From the NCBI RefSeq assembly GCF_029338515.1, contig NZ_CP119988.1, forward strand, positions 1,922,001 to 1,986,000: a stretch of 64,000 nucleotides of DNA, given 5' to 3'. Under the pieces are notes generated by a model that saw only the letters and a program-made list of their open reading frames with translations, was not told where the DNA came from and did not search any database. Below, piece by piece: positions 9,248 to 18,258 of the stretch; the first letter of the stretch is position 1, and each line of letters begins with the position of its first letter. Origin of the DNA: Haloglomus litoreum. GTDB taxonomy: Archaea; Halobacteriota; Halobacteria; Halobacteriales; Haloarculaceae. A program made the translations under genes and the position numbers.

Positions 9248-9309
9248 CACGTGATCCGAGGGCCTCCGTCGGGTTGTGCCTTCCGTCCCGCGGTCCCAGC
9301 GACCGATCC

Positions 9310-10371
9310 TCAGCCCCGTCCGGGGTCCGAGCTGGACCGTGATTCCGCGTTGGAGCCCCCTTCAGTCCCCCCGGCGTCACTCGCCAGCCGGTCCACGTCG
9401 GGGTCGTCCTTCCACTCGCCCAGCTCCTTCGGGTCGACGTGGACGAACACGTCGTCGACCTCCGGCAGCTCCCGGATGGCCTCCATCACGGCCGTCTCGA
9501 TGTCGTGGGCCTCGTTGAGCGTCCGCTCGCCGGCCACCTCGATGTGGAGCGAGACGTCGACCTCCGGGCCGACGTAGTGGGCGATGACGTCGTGGGCACC
9601 CTCCACGTCGGGATGGTCGAGCGCCCGTCGGACGATCTGCGCCCGGAGGTCCTCCGGGGGAGCGCGGCCGACGAGGTAGGTGACGTTGTCACGCACGATC
9701 TCGACGCCGGTGTAGGCGATGGCCGCGGCCACCAGCAGCGCGGCCGCGGGGTCGAGCCACGGGTGGCCGGCGGCCGCCCCCAGCACGCCGAGAAGTGCCG
9801 CACCGGCGGCGAGGATGTCGTTGCGGTTGTCCAGCGCGGTGGCGCGGAGCGCGGGCGACCGGCGCCGCTGCGCGACCCCGAGGACGTAGCGGTAGAGCCC
9901 GAACTTGACGACGGCCGTCATGGCCAGCACCGCGATGGCCGGCGCCCCGCCCGAGACCGCCACGTCACCGGACAGCAACGCCCCGAGGGCGTTCCGGGCG
10001 ACGACGCCGGCGGCCAGGAAGACGCCGAGCGCGACGACCAGCGAGACGAACGGCTCGATGCGCTCGTGGCCGTGGGGATGCTCGAAGTCCGGCGGCTGCG
10101 TGGTGAGGTAGAGCCCGCCCAGCACCACCACGGAGTAGACGGCGTCGGCGAGGCTGTTGACCGCCTCGCCGCCGACCGCGAGGCTGCCGGTGAGGTACCA
10201 GACGGCACCCTTCGCGGCCGCGAGAACGAGGTTGACACCGAGGACGAGCAGGCCCACCCGCCGGAGCACGTCACTCCGGCGTCGGTCCGCGGCCCCCCCC
10301 TCGCCGCCGTGCCCGCCGCTCCGGGAGTGCGTCCCCGTCTCGGGGGTCGTGCCTGCCTCGGCGTCGGACAT
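9310..10371 (-). CDS. Cation diffusion facilitator (CDF) family transporter
   Basis: A 353-residue membrane protein with about six transmembrane helices. The acidic metal-site motifs are NSLADAVYS in the second helix and DNRND in the fifth. A C-terminal cytoplasmic ferredoxin-like domain follows (about 225-330: VEGAHDVIAHYVG). CDF proteins export divalent metals (Zn, Mn, Fe, Co) in exchange for protons. Asn replaces the first His of the Zn-type HxxxD motif, which would fit Mn or Fe specificity, though that is inference. The ATG at 10371 is chosen over a GTG one codon earlier. Both termini are Gly/Ser/Asp-rich. Confidence 0.92.
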   Translation of the reverse strand: MSDAEAGTTPETGTHSRSGGHGGEGGAADRRRSDVLRRVGLLVLGVNLVLAAAKGAVWYLTGSLAVGGEAVNSLADAVYSVVVLGGLYLTTQPPDFEHPHGHERIEPFVSLVVALGVFLAAGVVARNALGALLSGDVAVSGGAPAIAVLAMTAVVKFGLYRYVLGVAQRRRSPALRATALDNRNDILAAGAALLGVLGAAAGHPWLDPAAALLVAAAIAYTGVEIVRDNVTYLVGRAPPEDLRAQIVRRALDHPDVEGAHDVIAHYVGPEVDVSLHIEVAGERTLNEAHDIETAVMEAIRELPEVDDVFVHVDPKELGEWKDDPDVDRLASDAGGTEGGSNAESRSSSDPGRG

Positions 10372-10466
10372 CACCGGTGGTGGTCTCCCCTCGCACTAAC
10401 CCCTGTCGGGTGCCGGCGGCGCTGGGGTCGGGGGCCGGGTCGAGGATCCGAAGCCATCGCCGTGGG

Positions 10467-11018
10467 TCACTCGAGGTCGAGGCGGACCGCCCGGTCCGGA
10501 CCGGGGTCCTCGGCACCGTCCTGGGCGGCGAAGGCGTCGTGGAGTCGGTCGTACGTGTCCTCGAGGGCCTCGACGATGACCTTCGTGTCGGAGACGACCG
10601 GCATGAAGTTGGTGTCGCCGCTCCAGCGTGGGACGACGTGCGTGTGGAGGTGGTCGTCGATGGAACCGCCGGCGGCGTCGCCGCCGAGGTTCTCGCCGGT
10701 GTTGACGCCGTCGGGTCCGAACGCAGCGTCCAGCGCGTCCAGCGTCCGTGCCTTGAGTTTCGCGTGGTCGAGGAGGGCCTCGTCCGACAGGGCGCCGAAG
10801 TCGCCGCCGTGTTCGAGCGGGATGACCATCGCGTGCCCCGGGTTGTACGGGTAGTTGTTGAGCAGGACGAACGCGTGGGCCGAGCGCGCGACGACCCGGG
10901 CCTCGCGGGCGTCCTCGCGCCCGGGGAGCGCACAGAACGGGCAGCCCATCTCCGGGTTCTGGTCGTCGGGGTCGCGCTCGACCCACTCGATGCGCCACGG
11001 GGCGAACACCTGGTCCAT
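10467..11018 (-). CDS. HIT family nucleotide hydrolase/transferase
   Basis: 183 residues with the histidine triad HLHTHVVPRW (about 140-149). The upstream segment MGCPFCALPG places CPFC cysteines where many HIT proteins bind zinc, followed by NNYPYNPGHAMV. HIT proteins hydrolyse or transfer nucleoside monophosphates from substrates such as adenosine 5'-phosphoramidate or dinucleoside polyphosphates. The start MDQVFAPWRIEW is typical of haloarchaeal members; the in-frame upstream extension is not conserved-looking. It sits 95 nt upstream of the CDF gene on the same strand. Confidence 0.93.
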   Translation of the reverse strand: MDQVFAPWRIEWVERDPDDQNPEMGCPFCALPGREDAREARVVARSAHAFVLLNNYPYNPGHAMVIPLEHGGDFGALSDEALLDHAKLKARTLDALDAAFGPDGVNTGENLGGDAAGGSIDDHLHTHVVPRWSGDTNFMPVVSDTKVIVEALEDTYDRLHDAFAAQDGAEDPGPDRAVRLDLE

Positions 11019-11190
11019 GCCGGCGGGAGGGCCAGGAGGGGTATCAGTCTCCCGGCGGCCGTCCAGCTGTCGGGGGTGATACCCACGGGAACGCAGGGCC
11101 ACTACCTTCCGGTTGGGTGGACGGCGAACCCACTCGCCCGCTCGCACGGCGACTCGGACGGCACACCAGCAGGCCCGCTCGACGCATGGA

Positions 11191-11284
11191 CTGAACGTTC
11201 AGTTCAGAGCTAGAATAAAAGGTTGTTGGCCGTTCAACGGTTTGAACGGTCGAAACGCCCCGGTCGAACGGGGCCAGAACGTTC
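11191..11284. promoter_or_regulatory. Cluster of inverted repeats around a TATA-like box (candidate operator)
   Basis: Within the 380-nt gap 11019-11398, four symmetric elements crowd into 94 nt. CTGAACGTTCAG (11191-11202) is a perfect 12-nt palindrome. CCGTTCAA-4-TTGAACGG (11230-11249) has 8-nt arms. CCCCG-6-CGGGG lies near 11258-11273. A second GAACGTTC occurs at 11277-11284. The two GAACGTTC cores are 84 nt apart, close to eight helical turns. Between them is AGAATAAAAGG (11212-11222), which looks like a TATA box. Another T-rich box (GGGTTCTTACG) lies about 28 nt before the gene starting at 11399. Operator function is inferred. Confidence 0.45.
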
Positions 11285-11398
11285 ATCCACGCCTGTCCTG
11301 CCGCTTCCGGCTTCATGACCCGTATCCGGGCCGTGAACGGTCCGAACTCCCCGAACCGTCTGGGGTTCTTACGATGCTCTCGGTCCTGCATATCGGTG

Positions 11399-11602
11399 AT
11401 GTCAGTGAATGTGCGGTCGGACGACGGGGACATGGTCGAGGAGTGCGCGGCCTGCGGCCGCGAGACGGCCCACCGGGTCTCGGTGGAGATCCGAACGGAG
11501 AGCACGAAGGCGGAGAACGCGGAGTTCTCCCGCGAGCCGTACCGGGTCGCGACCTGTCTGGTGTGCGGTGACGAGGACGCGGTACGGATGAACAACGCGT
11601 AG
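11399..11602 (+). CDS. Small haloarchaeal zinc-ribbon protein
   Basis: 67 residues with two Cys pairs (CAACG and CLVCG) about 35 residues apart, the pattern of a zinc beta-ribbon. The body (TAHRVSVEIRTES, then EFSREPYRVATC) resembles a small family widespread in haloarchaea with no assigned function. The start at 11399 is supported by the T-rich promoter-like box about 28 nt upstream; an internal ATG 12 codons in is an alternative. Ribosomal-type or nucleic-acid-binding roles are possible but unproven. Confidence 0.72.
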   Translation: MSVNVRSDDGDMVEECAACGRETAHRVSVEIRTESTKAENAEFSREPYRVATCLVCGDEDAVRMNNA

Positions 11603-11665
11603 ACGCTCCGGCGTCGCTTCTGCTGCCCAGGTGATGCGGAGGCCGCTCGCTGCCGCGAGTGTCGC

Positions 11666-12556
11666 CTACCGCGAGCGCGTCGTGACCTCGCAACCGTCCT
11701 CGGTGACGATGACGGTGTGCTCCTTCTGGCTCACCAGATAGCCGTCCTCCTCCTTCAGGACGGGATACCCGTGGACGACACCGTTCTGCTCCAGCCGCCG
11801 GAGCGCCATCTCCGCGCGGGAGGTGTCGAGCCAGCGGGTGGCGAACGGGAGGGTCTTGAACTCCTCGACGATCTGCTCCAGCGCCTGCCGGGCCTGTCGG
11901 TTCCGGACGGAGGCCTCGCGCTCCAGGGCGAAGATCTCCTCCTCGCTGCCCTCCTTGACCTTCCCACTCCCGTCGGTCGCGAACGGTTCGATGGCGACCA
12001 CGTCGCCCGCCTCCAGGGTCGCCCCCTGCGAGACCGCGCGGTTCGGGATGTTGGGGCTGGTGTGTTGCTCCCAGTGCCCCAGGCCGTGGCCGGTCAGGTT
12101 GACGACGGGGTTGAACCCGTACCCCTCGATGACGTCCTCGACCTCGGCACCGATCTCGCCCGTGGAGACGCCGGCCTCGACGACATCCAGGGCGGCCTCC
12201 AGGGCCTGCTCGGAGGCCTCCGCGAGTTCGGCGTTCCCGGAGAGGTCGACCGTCACGGCGGTGTCGGCCAGCCAGCCGTCGACGTGGACGCCGATGTCGA
12301 GGTTGATCATCTCCTCGCCGAACGTGGAGTCGTCGTCGACGGAGGGGGTCGCGTGGGCGGCCTCCTCGTCGATGCTGATGTTGACGGGGAAGGCCGGTTC
12401 CCCCCCGAGGTCGCGGATGCGGTCCTCGGCCCACTCCGCGATCTCGAGGTGGCTCCCCCCGACCTCGACCTTCTCGGCCGCCTCGTCGCGCACCTGGGCG
12501 AGGATCTTCCCCGCCTCTCTGTGCTTCTCGTACTTCTCGTCGTCGAGCACACTCAT
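11666..12556 (-). CDS. map: Methionine aminopeptidase, type II
   Basis: 296 residues with the pita-bread fold. Metal ligands are visible: the Asp pair in LDIGVHVDGWLADTA, His in GHGLGHW, Glu in IEPFATDG, and a C-terminal Glu in SQKEHTVIV. The insert between the GHG motif and the end (about 60 residues) and the overall length place it in the archaeal/eukaryotic type II class. It removes the initiator methionine from nascent proteins. The start MSVLDDEKYEKHREAG matches archaeal homologues; the frame upstream of it is unrelated. Confidence 0.95.
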   Translation of the reverse strand: MSVLDDEKYEKHREAGKILAQVRDEAAEKVEVGGSHLEIAEWAEDRIRDLGGEPAFPVNISIDEEAAHATPSVDDDSTFGEEMINLDIGVHVDGWLADTAVTVDLSGNAELAEASEQALEAALDVVEAGVSTGEIGAEVEDVIEGYGFNPVVNLTGHGLGHWEQHTSPNIPNRAVSQGATLEAGDVVAIEPFATDGSGKVKEGSEEEIFALEREASVRNRQARQALEQIVEEFKTLPFATRWLDTSRAEMALRRLEQNGVVHGYPVLKEEDGYLVSQKEHTVIVTEDGCEVTTRSR

Positions 12557-12755
12557 GGGTCCGGATTCGCCGGAACCCCTCAAAGGGGTTGCGCTCGTGT
12601 GGGCCCAGCGAGGCGTGGCCGGCGGGCGATTCGAGCGCGCGACCGGCGAGGAGGCCACCGAGTGACCACGCGGTGCGACGCGAGGGGGCTACCGAGTAGG
12701 TATGTTATCTGTTGTCTCTATAGATTATTCTAACTATTGTCGTATTGTGTGCCAA

Positions 12756-12766
12756 AATTATATATT
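12756..12766 (+). promoter_or_regulatory. TATA box of the metallophosphoesterase gene
   Basis: AATTATATATT lies in an AT-rich patch (about 12700-12770), unusual for this GC-rich window. Its centre is about 27 nt before the ATG at 12788, so the mRNA is probably leaderless. Confidence 0.6.
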
Positions 12767-12787
12767 TCTCCTCCGCGTTGACCGTGC

Positions 12788-13576
12788 ATGGACGATGCCT
12801 CGACGCCGGCGCCGGAGGCAGTAGATGGGCCACCCGTCATGACAGGACCAGACGCAGGGGACGCCCGCATCGGGCGCGGCGACCTCTCCCCCACGGTGGC
12901 GCCGTATCATCTCCGCCTCGACGAAGCAGCGTACGACAACATCTACCTCGTGGGCGATGTCCACGGTTGCCTCGCCGAGCTGGAGGCGCTCGTCTCCGAC
13001 ATCGACCCCGGGCCCCACGACCTGCTGCTGTTCGTGGGGGACCTCGTGCGCAAAGGGCCCGACAGCGACGGCGTGGTGGAGTACGTCCGGCAGTTGCCGA
13101 ACGCCTACAGCGTCCGTGGCAACAACGAGGACAAACTCATCGAGGGCCGGAAGGAACTCGACGCACTCGACGACTCTACCGTCGAGGGCTACCTGGGCTC
13201 GCTGCCGGTCGTCATCAGCTTCGGGGACGCGATGGTGGTCCACGGCGGCGTCGACCCCCGGCAGGACCTCGCGGACCACGACATCGAGGAGCTGCTCAAC
13301 TTCCGTGCGGTCCCGCCGGAGAACGGCTACGACGGTCCGTTCTGGTGGGAGACCTACGACGGCCCGACCACGGTGTTCTTCGGGCACACGGTCCTGGACG
13401 ACCCCGTCGTGACCGACCACGCGGTCGGTCTCGACACCGGCTGTGTCTACGGCGGCCAGCTGACGGCCTACAACTACCGGACCGGCGAGTTCCACAGCGT
13501 CGAGGCGTTCGACACCTACCAGAGTCGACCGGACCGCAAGTTCCTGGACCCGACCGACCCCGCCATCTCGGAGTGA
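12788..13576 (+). CDS. Calcineurin-like metallophosphoesterase (PPP-type)
   Basis: 262 residues carrying the full PPP-family signature: GDVHG (about 56-60), GDLVRKGP, RGNNE, HGGVDP and GHTVLDDP. The two metal-binding clusters and the catalytic His are intact. Relatives include bacterial-type Ser/Thr phosphatases and ApaH-like dinucleoside tetraphosphatases; the sequence alone does not decide between them. A 40-residue N-terminal extension without a known motif precedes the domain, and an internal ATG at 12839 is an alternative start. The TATA box favours 12788. Confidence 0.9.
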   Translation: MDDASTPAPEAVDGPPVMTGPDAGDARIGRGDLSPTVAPYHLRLDEAAYDNIYLVGDVHGCLAELEALVSDIDPGPHDLLLFVGDLVRKGPDSDGVVEYVRQLPNAYSVRGNNEDKLIEGRKELDALDDSTVEGYLGSLPVVISFGDAMVVHGGVDPRQDLADHDIEELLNFRAVPPENGYDGPFWWETYDGPTTVFFGHTVLDDPVVTDHAVGLDTGCVYGGQLTAYNYRTGEFHSVEAFDTYQSRPDRKFLDPTDPAISE

Positions 13577-13661
13577 CTATCCGGGACCCCGGGACCGTGT
13601 CGCGCCGGCGACCCGTCCACCCGACCCGAATCGTTTTGCGGCAGAGCGCGGTGGGTTCACC

Positions 13662-16139
13662 ATGAGCGAGCAGGAGTCCTCCGAGCCCGAAGCGACCGAA
13701 GAGACCGACGACCCCGGTGGGACGGGGGAGACACGGAACGCTACGGCGGACGCCGACGCCGACCGGGACGGCACAGCAGGGACCGAGAACGGGGCCGACG
13801 TGGCGGCTGTCGACGGTCGGACGCCGGTCACGGCCGCACACACGGAGGACGACTCGGACGGTCCGCCCTACGGCCTCGCGCGATACGGCGGTGCGGTCCC
13901 GGACCCCCCCGTCGGAGACGACGTGGACCTCTCGGACCAGGCGTTCTACCTCAACCGCGAGCTGGCGGAGCTCTCCTTCCACGAGCGGGTGCTGAACGAG
14001 GCGCTCGACGACCGGAACCCGCCGCTGGAACGCGCGAAGTTCCTCTCTATCATCACCCGCAACCTCGACGAGTTCTTCATGAAGCGGGTCGGCGGGCTGA
14101 AAGAGCAGCTCGACGCCGGTGTCGCGGAGACGTTCCCGGACGGCCGGAACCCCCACGAGACGTGGCTCGATGCGCTCTCGACCGCGCGCGATCTCTTCGA
14201 GGCGGCCGCCCGGTGCTGGCGCGAGGACGTCCGTGATACGCTGGCCGAGGCCGGCGTCCACGTCCACGACCACGACGACCTCGACGGCGACGAGCAGGCT
14301 GCGCTGCGGTCGTACTTCGAGGCGGCCGTCCTCCCGACGCTGACACCGCTGACGTACGACGCCAGCAAGTCGTTCCCGTTCATCTCCAACCTCTCGCTCT
14401 CGCTCGCGGTCCGTACGCGGGAGGGCGATGGGGACCCGCGGTTCTCCCGCGTGAAGATCCCCGAGAACCGCCCCCGACTGGTCGACCTCGACGACGTACT
14501 GGCGACCCACGGCGACGGCACGACCGGCGCGTTGCAGGACGACACGAGCATCCACCGGCCGGCACGGTTCGTCCCGCTGGAGCAGGTGGTGGCGGCGAAC
14601 CTCGACCTGCTGTTCCCGAACGTCGAGGTGCTGGACGCGGCCCCGTTCCGGGTCACCCGGAACGCCGAGGTCCGCCGCAACGAGGACGTGGCTGAGGGGC
14701 TCATCCAGAGCATCGAAGGGGTCCTCCGGGACCGCCGGTTCGCGACCGTCGTCCGCCTCGAGGTGGACGAACGGATGGACGAGTCCACGCGCCGGCTCCT
14801 GCTCGACCAGCTCGAACTCGAGGAGCGCGAACTGTTCGAGCGCGAGGGGCCGCTCGACTTCCGGGACCTCTCGCGACTGACCGACCTCGACCGGCCGGAC
14901 CTCAAGCTGCCGGGCTGGCAGCCCCAGCCACACCCCCGGTTCGCCGACCACGAGGGGTCGGAGCTGTTCGCCGCCATCCGCCAGGGCGACGTGCTCGCAC
15001 ACCACCCGTACCACTCGTTCGAGGGGACCGTCCAGGCGTTCCTGGGAGCCGCCGCGAGGGACGACGACGTGCTCGCCATCAAGTGCGCCATCTACCGGAC
15101 CGCACAGGACTCGAAGGTCATCGAGTCGCTCATCGAGGCCGCGCGCAACGGGAAGCAGGTCGCGGTGATGGTCGAGTTGAAGGCCCGCTTCGACGAGGCG
15201 AACAACCTCCGCTGGGTCCGCCGGCTCGAGGAGGAGGGCATCCACGTCGCCTACGGGAGCATCGGGCTGAAGGCCCACGCGAAGTGCGCGCTCGTCGTCC
15301 GTGACGAGGGCGTGAACGGCGAGAGCGGGACCGGCCAGACCGGCGACGGCCCGGCCGCGAACCGTGGCGTCGGGCTCTACTCCCACGTCGGTACCGGCAA
15401 CTACCACGCCGGGACCGCGAAGCTGTACGCCGACCTCGGACTCCTCACGGCCGACCGCCGCGTCGGAAACGACCTCGTCCGCCTGTTCAACTTCTTCACC
15501 GGTCACTCTCGCGAGAACGAGTACGAGCGCCTGCTCGTCGCGCCGACGGGGCTGCGCGACCGCGTGACCGACCTGATTCGGGCGGAGGCCGCCGCCGCAC
15601 GCGACGGCGAGGGTGCCCGCATCGTCGCGAAGCTGAACGCGCTGGAGGACCCCGCCATCGTCCGGGAGCTGTACGAGGCCTCGATGGCCGGCGTGGAGAT
15701 CGACCTCGTCGTCCGGGGCATCTGCCGGCTCCGCCCCGGCATCGAGGGCGTCAGCGAGACCGTCACGGTCCGCTCGGTCGTCGGGCGCTTCCTCGAACAC
15801 GCCCGGATCTACCACTTCGAGAACGCCGACCCCGCGTTCTACATCGGGAGCGCCGACTGGATGACCCGCAACCTCGACCGCCGCGTCGAGGCCGTCGTCC
15901 CGGTCGAGGAGCCGGCGCATCGCCGCGAACTCGCGTCCATCCTCGACCTCCAGCTGGCCGACACCCGCCGCGCCTGGGAGATGGGCCCCGACGGGGACTA
16001 CCGCCAGCACCGGCCGGACGGGACGGCCATCGACACCCATGAGACGCTGATGGCCCGGGCCAGCCAGGGAGCCGCCGTCGGCGACCCCGCCGGGTTCGAG
16101 GACGTACCGGTGGACGTGCGCGAGTCGCTGGAGGACTGA
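13662..16139 (+). CDS. ppk1: Polyphosphate kinase 1
   Basis: 825 residues, longer than the usual 690-730 because of an acidic Glu/Asp/Thr-rich N-terminal extension of about 80 residues. The body shows FYLNRELAELSFHERVL (N domain), FIKRVGG-type FFMKRVGGLK, and HHPYHSF. In the C1 domain AIYRTA is followed by the phosphorylated histidine region KAHAKCA (His539) and HVGTGNYH. The C2 domain contains IYIGSAD-like FYIGSADWM. PPK1 reversibly makes polyphosphate from ATP. It is patchily distributed in archaea, so horizontal acquisition is plausible, but base composition here matches the neighbours. Confidence 0.95.
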   Translation: MSEQESSEPEATEETDDPGGTGETRNATADADADRDGTAGTENGADVAAVDGRTPVTAAHTEDDSDGPPYGLARYGGAVPDPPVGDDVDLSDQAFYLNRELAELSFHERVLNEALDDRNPPLERAKFLSIITRNLDEFFMKRVGGLKEQLDAGVAETFPDGRNPHETWLDALSTARDLFEAAARCWREDVRDTLAEAGVHVHDHDDLDGDEQAALRSYFEAAVLPTLTPLTYDASKSFPFISNLSLSLAVRTREGDGDPRFSRVKIPENRPRLVDLDDVLATHGDGTTGALQDDTSIHRPARFVPLEQVVAANLDLLFPNVEVLDAAPFRVTRNAEVRRNEDVAEGLIQSIEGVLRDRRFATVVRLEVDERMDESTRRLLLDQLELEERELFEREGPLDFRDLSRLTDLDRPDLKLPGWQPQPHPRFADHEGSELFAAIRQGDVLAHHPYHSFEGTVQAFLGAAARDDDVLAIKCAIYRTAQDSKVIESLIEAARNGKQVAVMVELKARFDEANNLRWVRRLEEEGIHVAYGSIGLKAHAKCALVVRDEGVNGESGTGQTGDGPAANRGVGLYSHVGTGNYHAGTAKLYADLGLLTADRRVGNDLVRLFNFFTGHSRENEYERLLVAPTGLRDRVTDLIRAEAAAARDGEGARIVAKLNALEDPAIVRELYEASMAGVEIDLVVRGICRLRPGIEGVSETVTVRSVVGRFLEHARIYHFENADPAFYIGSADWMTRNLDRRVEAVVPVEEPAHRRELASILDLQLADTRRAWEMGPDGDYRQHRPDGTAIDTHETLMARASQGAAVGDPAGFEDVPVDVRESLED

Positions 16140-16148
16140 CCCGGTCGG

Positions 16149-16307
16149 ATGGAGGGGGCGTCCCCGGTCGCGGTCTGCTACAGCCTCACCGAGAAGGGCG
16201 CGTCGCTGGGTCCCGTCCTCGATGAACTCGGGGACTGGGCTGACGACCGGGTCGCGTTGCCCGACGACGTACCGGTCGAGGAGTCGGCCTCCCGTCCGGG
16301 ACCCTGA
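16149..16307 (+). pseudogene. C-terminal remnant of an HxlR-type winged-helix regulator
   Basis: A 52-codon open frame starting 9 nt after the ppk1 stop. Its middle, CYSLTEKGASLGPVLDELGDW, closely resembles the wing and last helix of HxlR-family regulators (typical form: EYSLTEKGRSLxPVLDxLxxW). The recognition helix and the rest of the DNA-binding domain are missing, because ppk1 occupies the place where they should be. I therefore call it a truncated remnant. It could instead be a short expressed peptide, but no ribosome-binding or promoter signal is evident. Confidence 0.6.
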
Positions 16308-16359
16308 CCCCGCGAGACCGGTGGGGAACCACTATGCCGCGGCCGGACGGAGTCGGGGT

Positions 16360-17331
16360 ATGAGCGATACCGAGGAGGAGCGCGGGCCGATGGCGGCCGC
16401 GGCGCGGACCGCCGTCCGGCAGTGTCTGGAACTCGATGCGGACGAGTCGCTGGCCGTCGTGACCGACGAGAAGCGCGAGGCCATCGGCGAGGAACTCTAC
16501 CTCGCGGGGAGCGAGGTCACCGACGACGTCTCGCTGGTGCGCTACCCGGTCGGCGACCAGCACGGCGAGGAGCCGGCGACGGGCGTCGCCGCGGCCATGG
16601 CGGGCTGTGACGCCTTCCTCGCCCCGACGAGCAAGAGCATCAGCCACACGAGGGCCCGCAAGGAGGCCTGCGGCGGCGGGGCCCGGGGCGCGACGCTCCC
16701 CGGCATCACCCCCGAGGTGTTCGAGACGGGGCTGGCCGCCGATTACGGCGCTATCGCCGAGGAGTGCGACCGGATGCTGGCGAAGGTGGCCGACGCCGAG
16801 ACGGTCCGCGTGACGACCGACCTCGGGACGGACATCACGTTCCGGCCCGGGAGCCGGGAGTGGCTGGCCGACACCGGGGATATCGCCGAGCCCGGGTCCT
16901 TCTCGAACCTCCCCGCTGGCGAGGTGTTCGTCGCGCCCGAGACCGCCGACGGCCGGTTCGTCGTCGACGGGACGATGGACCCGCACGGCCTGCTCGACGA
17001 GGGACAGACCATCACCTTCGAGGTGGAGGACGGGCAGGTGACGGACATCGACGACGAGACGATGCGCGGGGAGTTCGAGCGCGCGGCCGAGACGGCGGGC
17101 GATGCCGCCTACAACCTCGCGGAACTCGGCATCGGCACCAACACCGGTGTCACGGAACTCGTCGGCAGTGTGCTGCTCGACGAGAAGGCCGCCGGGACCG
17201 TCCACATCGCCGTCGGGGACGACTCCGGTATCGGTGGCGATACGGAGGCGCCCATCCACCAGGACGGTATCATCCGGAACCCGACGGTCGAGGTCGACGG
17301 CGAGGCCATCGACCTGCCCGAGGGGGTCTGA
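16360..17331 (+). CDS. M29-like aminopeptidase family protein
   Basis: 323 residues related to the AmpS/thermophilic aminopeptidase family (leucyl aminopeptidase T type). Features include the N-terminal Rossmann-like half (VVTDEKREAIGEEL, then APTSKSISHTRARKEA) and a C-terminal half with LAELGIGTN, GTVHIAVGDDSGIGG and HQDGII. The paired acidic and His residues there could bind two metal ions. Family members cleave N-terminal residues from peptides, although many archaeal paralogues are untested. The start at 16360 follows the HxlR remnant. The gene converges with the membrane-protein gene 33 nt downstream. Confidence 0.75.
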   Translation: MSDTEEERGPMAAAARTAVRQCLELDADESLAVVTDEKREAIGEELYLAGSEVTDDVSLVRYPVGDQHGEEPATGVAAAMAGCDAFLAPTSKSISHTRARKEACGGGARGATLPGITPEVFETGLAADYGAIAEECDRMLAKVADAETVRVTTDLGTDITFRPGSREWLADTGDIAEPGSFSNLPAGEVFVAPETADGRFVVDGTMDPHGLLDEGQTITFEVEDGQVTDIDDETMRGEFERAAETAGDAAYNLAELGIGTNTGVTELVGSVLLDEKAAGTVHIAVGDDSGIGGDTEAPIHQDGIIRNPTVEVDGEAIDLPEGV

Positions 17332-17364
17332 GCGGTCGCGGGGCGGTCCCGCCCTCCGCACCCA

Positions 17365-18189
17365 TCACGCTCCGCCGGCGAACCGCTCCAGTGCGGCGAC
17401 GACGGCCTCGGGGTCGTCGAGGTCGCTCGCGTCCATCGTCCGGGCGGGCCGCCAGCCGCGGTACGCGATGGTGACGGCGCCCTCGGCGTCGTGCTCGACA
17501 CCCGCGATATCGCCGGCATCGAGCAGGTACCGGACCTGTGGGTTCCCGTACACGAGCGTCGTGTCGCCGAGCCAGTACTGCGTCTCGTTGGCGCCCTGCG
17601 CCGCGAAGGCGAACGCCAGCCCGCCGGCACCCAGCAGCGACGGGTCGCGGAGCCACAGCACGGCCCCCAGGACGACGAGGCCGGAGAGCCCGCCCGCGGC
17701 GTACCAGACGTACCGCCGCCGTCGTGCGGGTCGTGCGCGCCAGGTCAGTGGCTCGGAGCCGGCCAGCCGTGCCCGCGCCTCGGCGTTCCGTCCCATGACA
17801 CGGAGGAACCAGCCCAGCACCGACGCGATGGCGCCGCCGACGAGGAGCGGCGCGGCCGGGCCGAGCGACCCGACCGCGACACCAGCGGCGACCAGTCCCA
17901 GGCCGCCGAGCGTCGGGAGCCACGACCGGCCCGCCGCGTACAGCGCCCGTGGGCGGAGCCAGCTGGGCGTCCCGAGGCGGGCGAGCGCGGCCGCCACGAG
18001 GACCGTGCTCCCGAGCCAGGACCCGACGGCCCCGACGGCCCCGAGGGCAGTGCTCGCGTCGCGGGCAGCGAGCGCCGACACGACGGCTGCCGCCACGACG
18101 GTGGCGGCGTACAGCGCGAGGACCAGCCGGTAGGTGGGGCCCGCGTCATCTCTCGGGGACACGAGCGGAGGGGGAGCGCCCCGTCGCAT
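17365..18189 (-). CDS. Membrane protein with C-terminal PH-like domain
   Basis: 274 residues. About six hydrophobic segments occupy the first 190 residues (for example VLALYAATVVAAAVVSAL and LVLGAVLWL). A soluble C-terminal region follows (QYWLGDTTLVYGNPQVRYLL, then GWRPARTMDASDLDDPEAVV), which resembles bacterial/archaeal PH-like domains appended to membrane anchors. I do not recognise a specific function. The ATG at 18187-18189 is chosen; further upstream the frame is Pro/Arg-rich non-coding. It is divergent from the guanylyltransferase gene with a 69-nt shared promoter region. Confidence 0.6.
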   Translation of the reverse strand: MRRGAPPPLVSPRDDAGPTYRLVLALYAATVVAAAVVSALAARDASTALGAVGAVGSWLGSTVLVAAALARLGTPSWLRPRALYAAGRSWLPTLGGLGLVAAGVAVGSLGPAAPLLVGGAIASVLGWFLRVMGRNAEARARLAGSEPLTWRARPARRRRYVWYAAGGLSGLVVLGAVLWLRDPSLLGAGGLAFAFAAQGANETQYWLGDTTLVYGNPQVRYLLDAGDIAGVEHDAEGAVTIAYRGWRPARTMDASDLDDPEAVVAALERFAGGA

Positions 18190-18258
18190 AAGCCTTGCTG
18201 GCGGGGAGACGGCGACCCGACGGACTGGACTTTTCCCGGCCGCCGGCGTCGCTCGCAC

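Noticed and set aside
13296-16040. A 914-residue open frame on the minus strand opposite ppk1
   Set aside because: It mirrors the ppk1 coding sequence and has the Val/Arg/Asp-rich composition typical of antisense frames in high-GC DNA. ppk1 on the plus strand has all family motifs.
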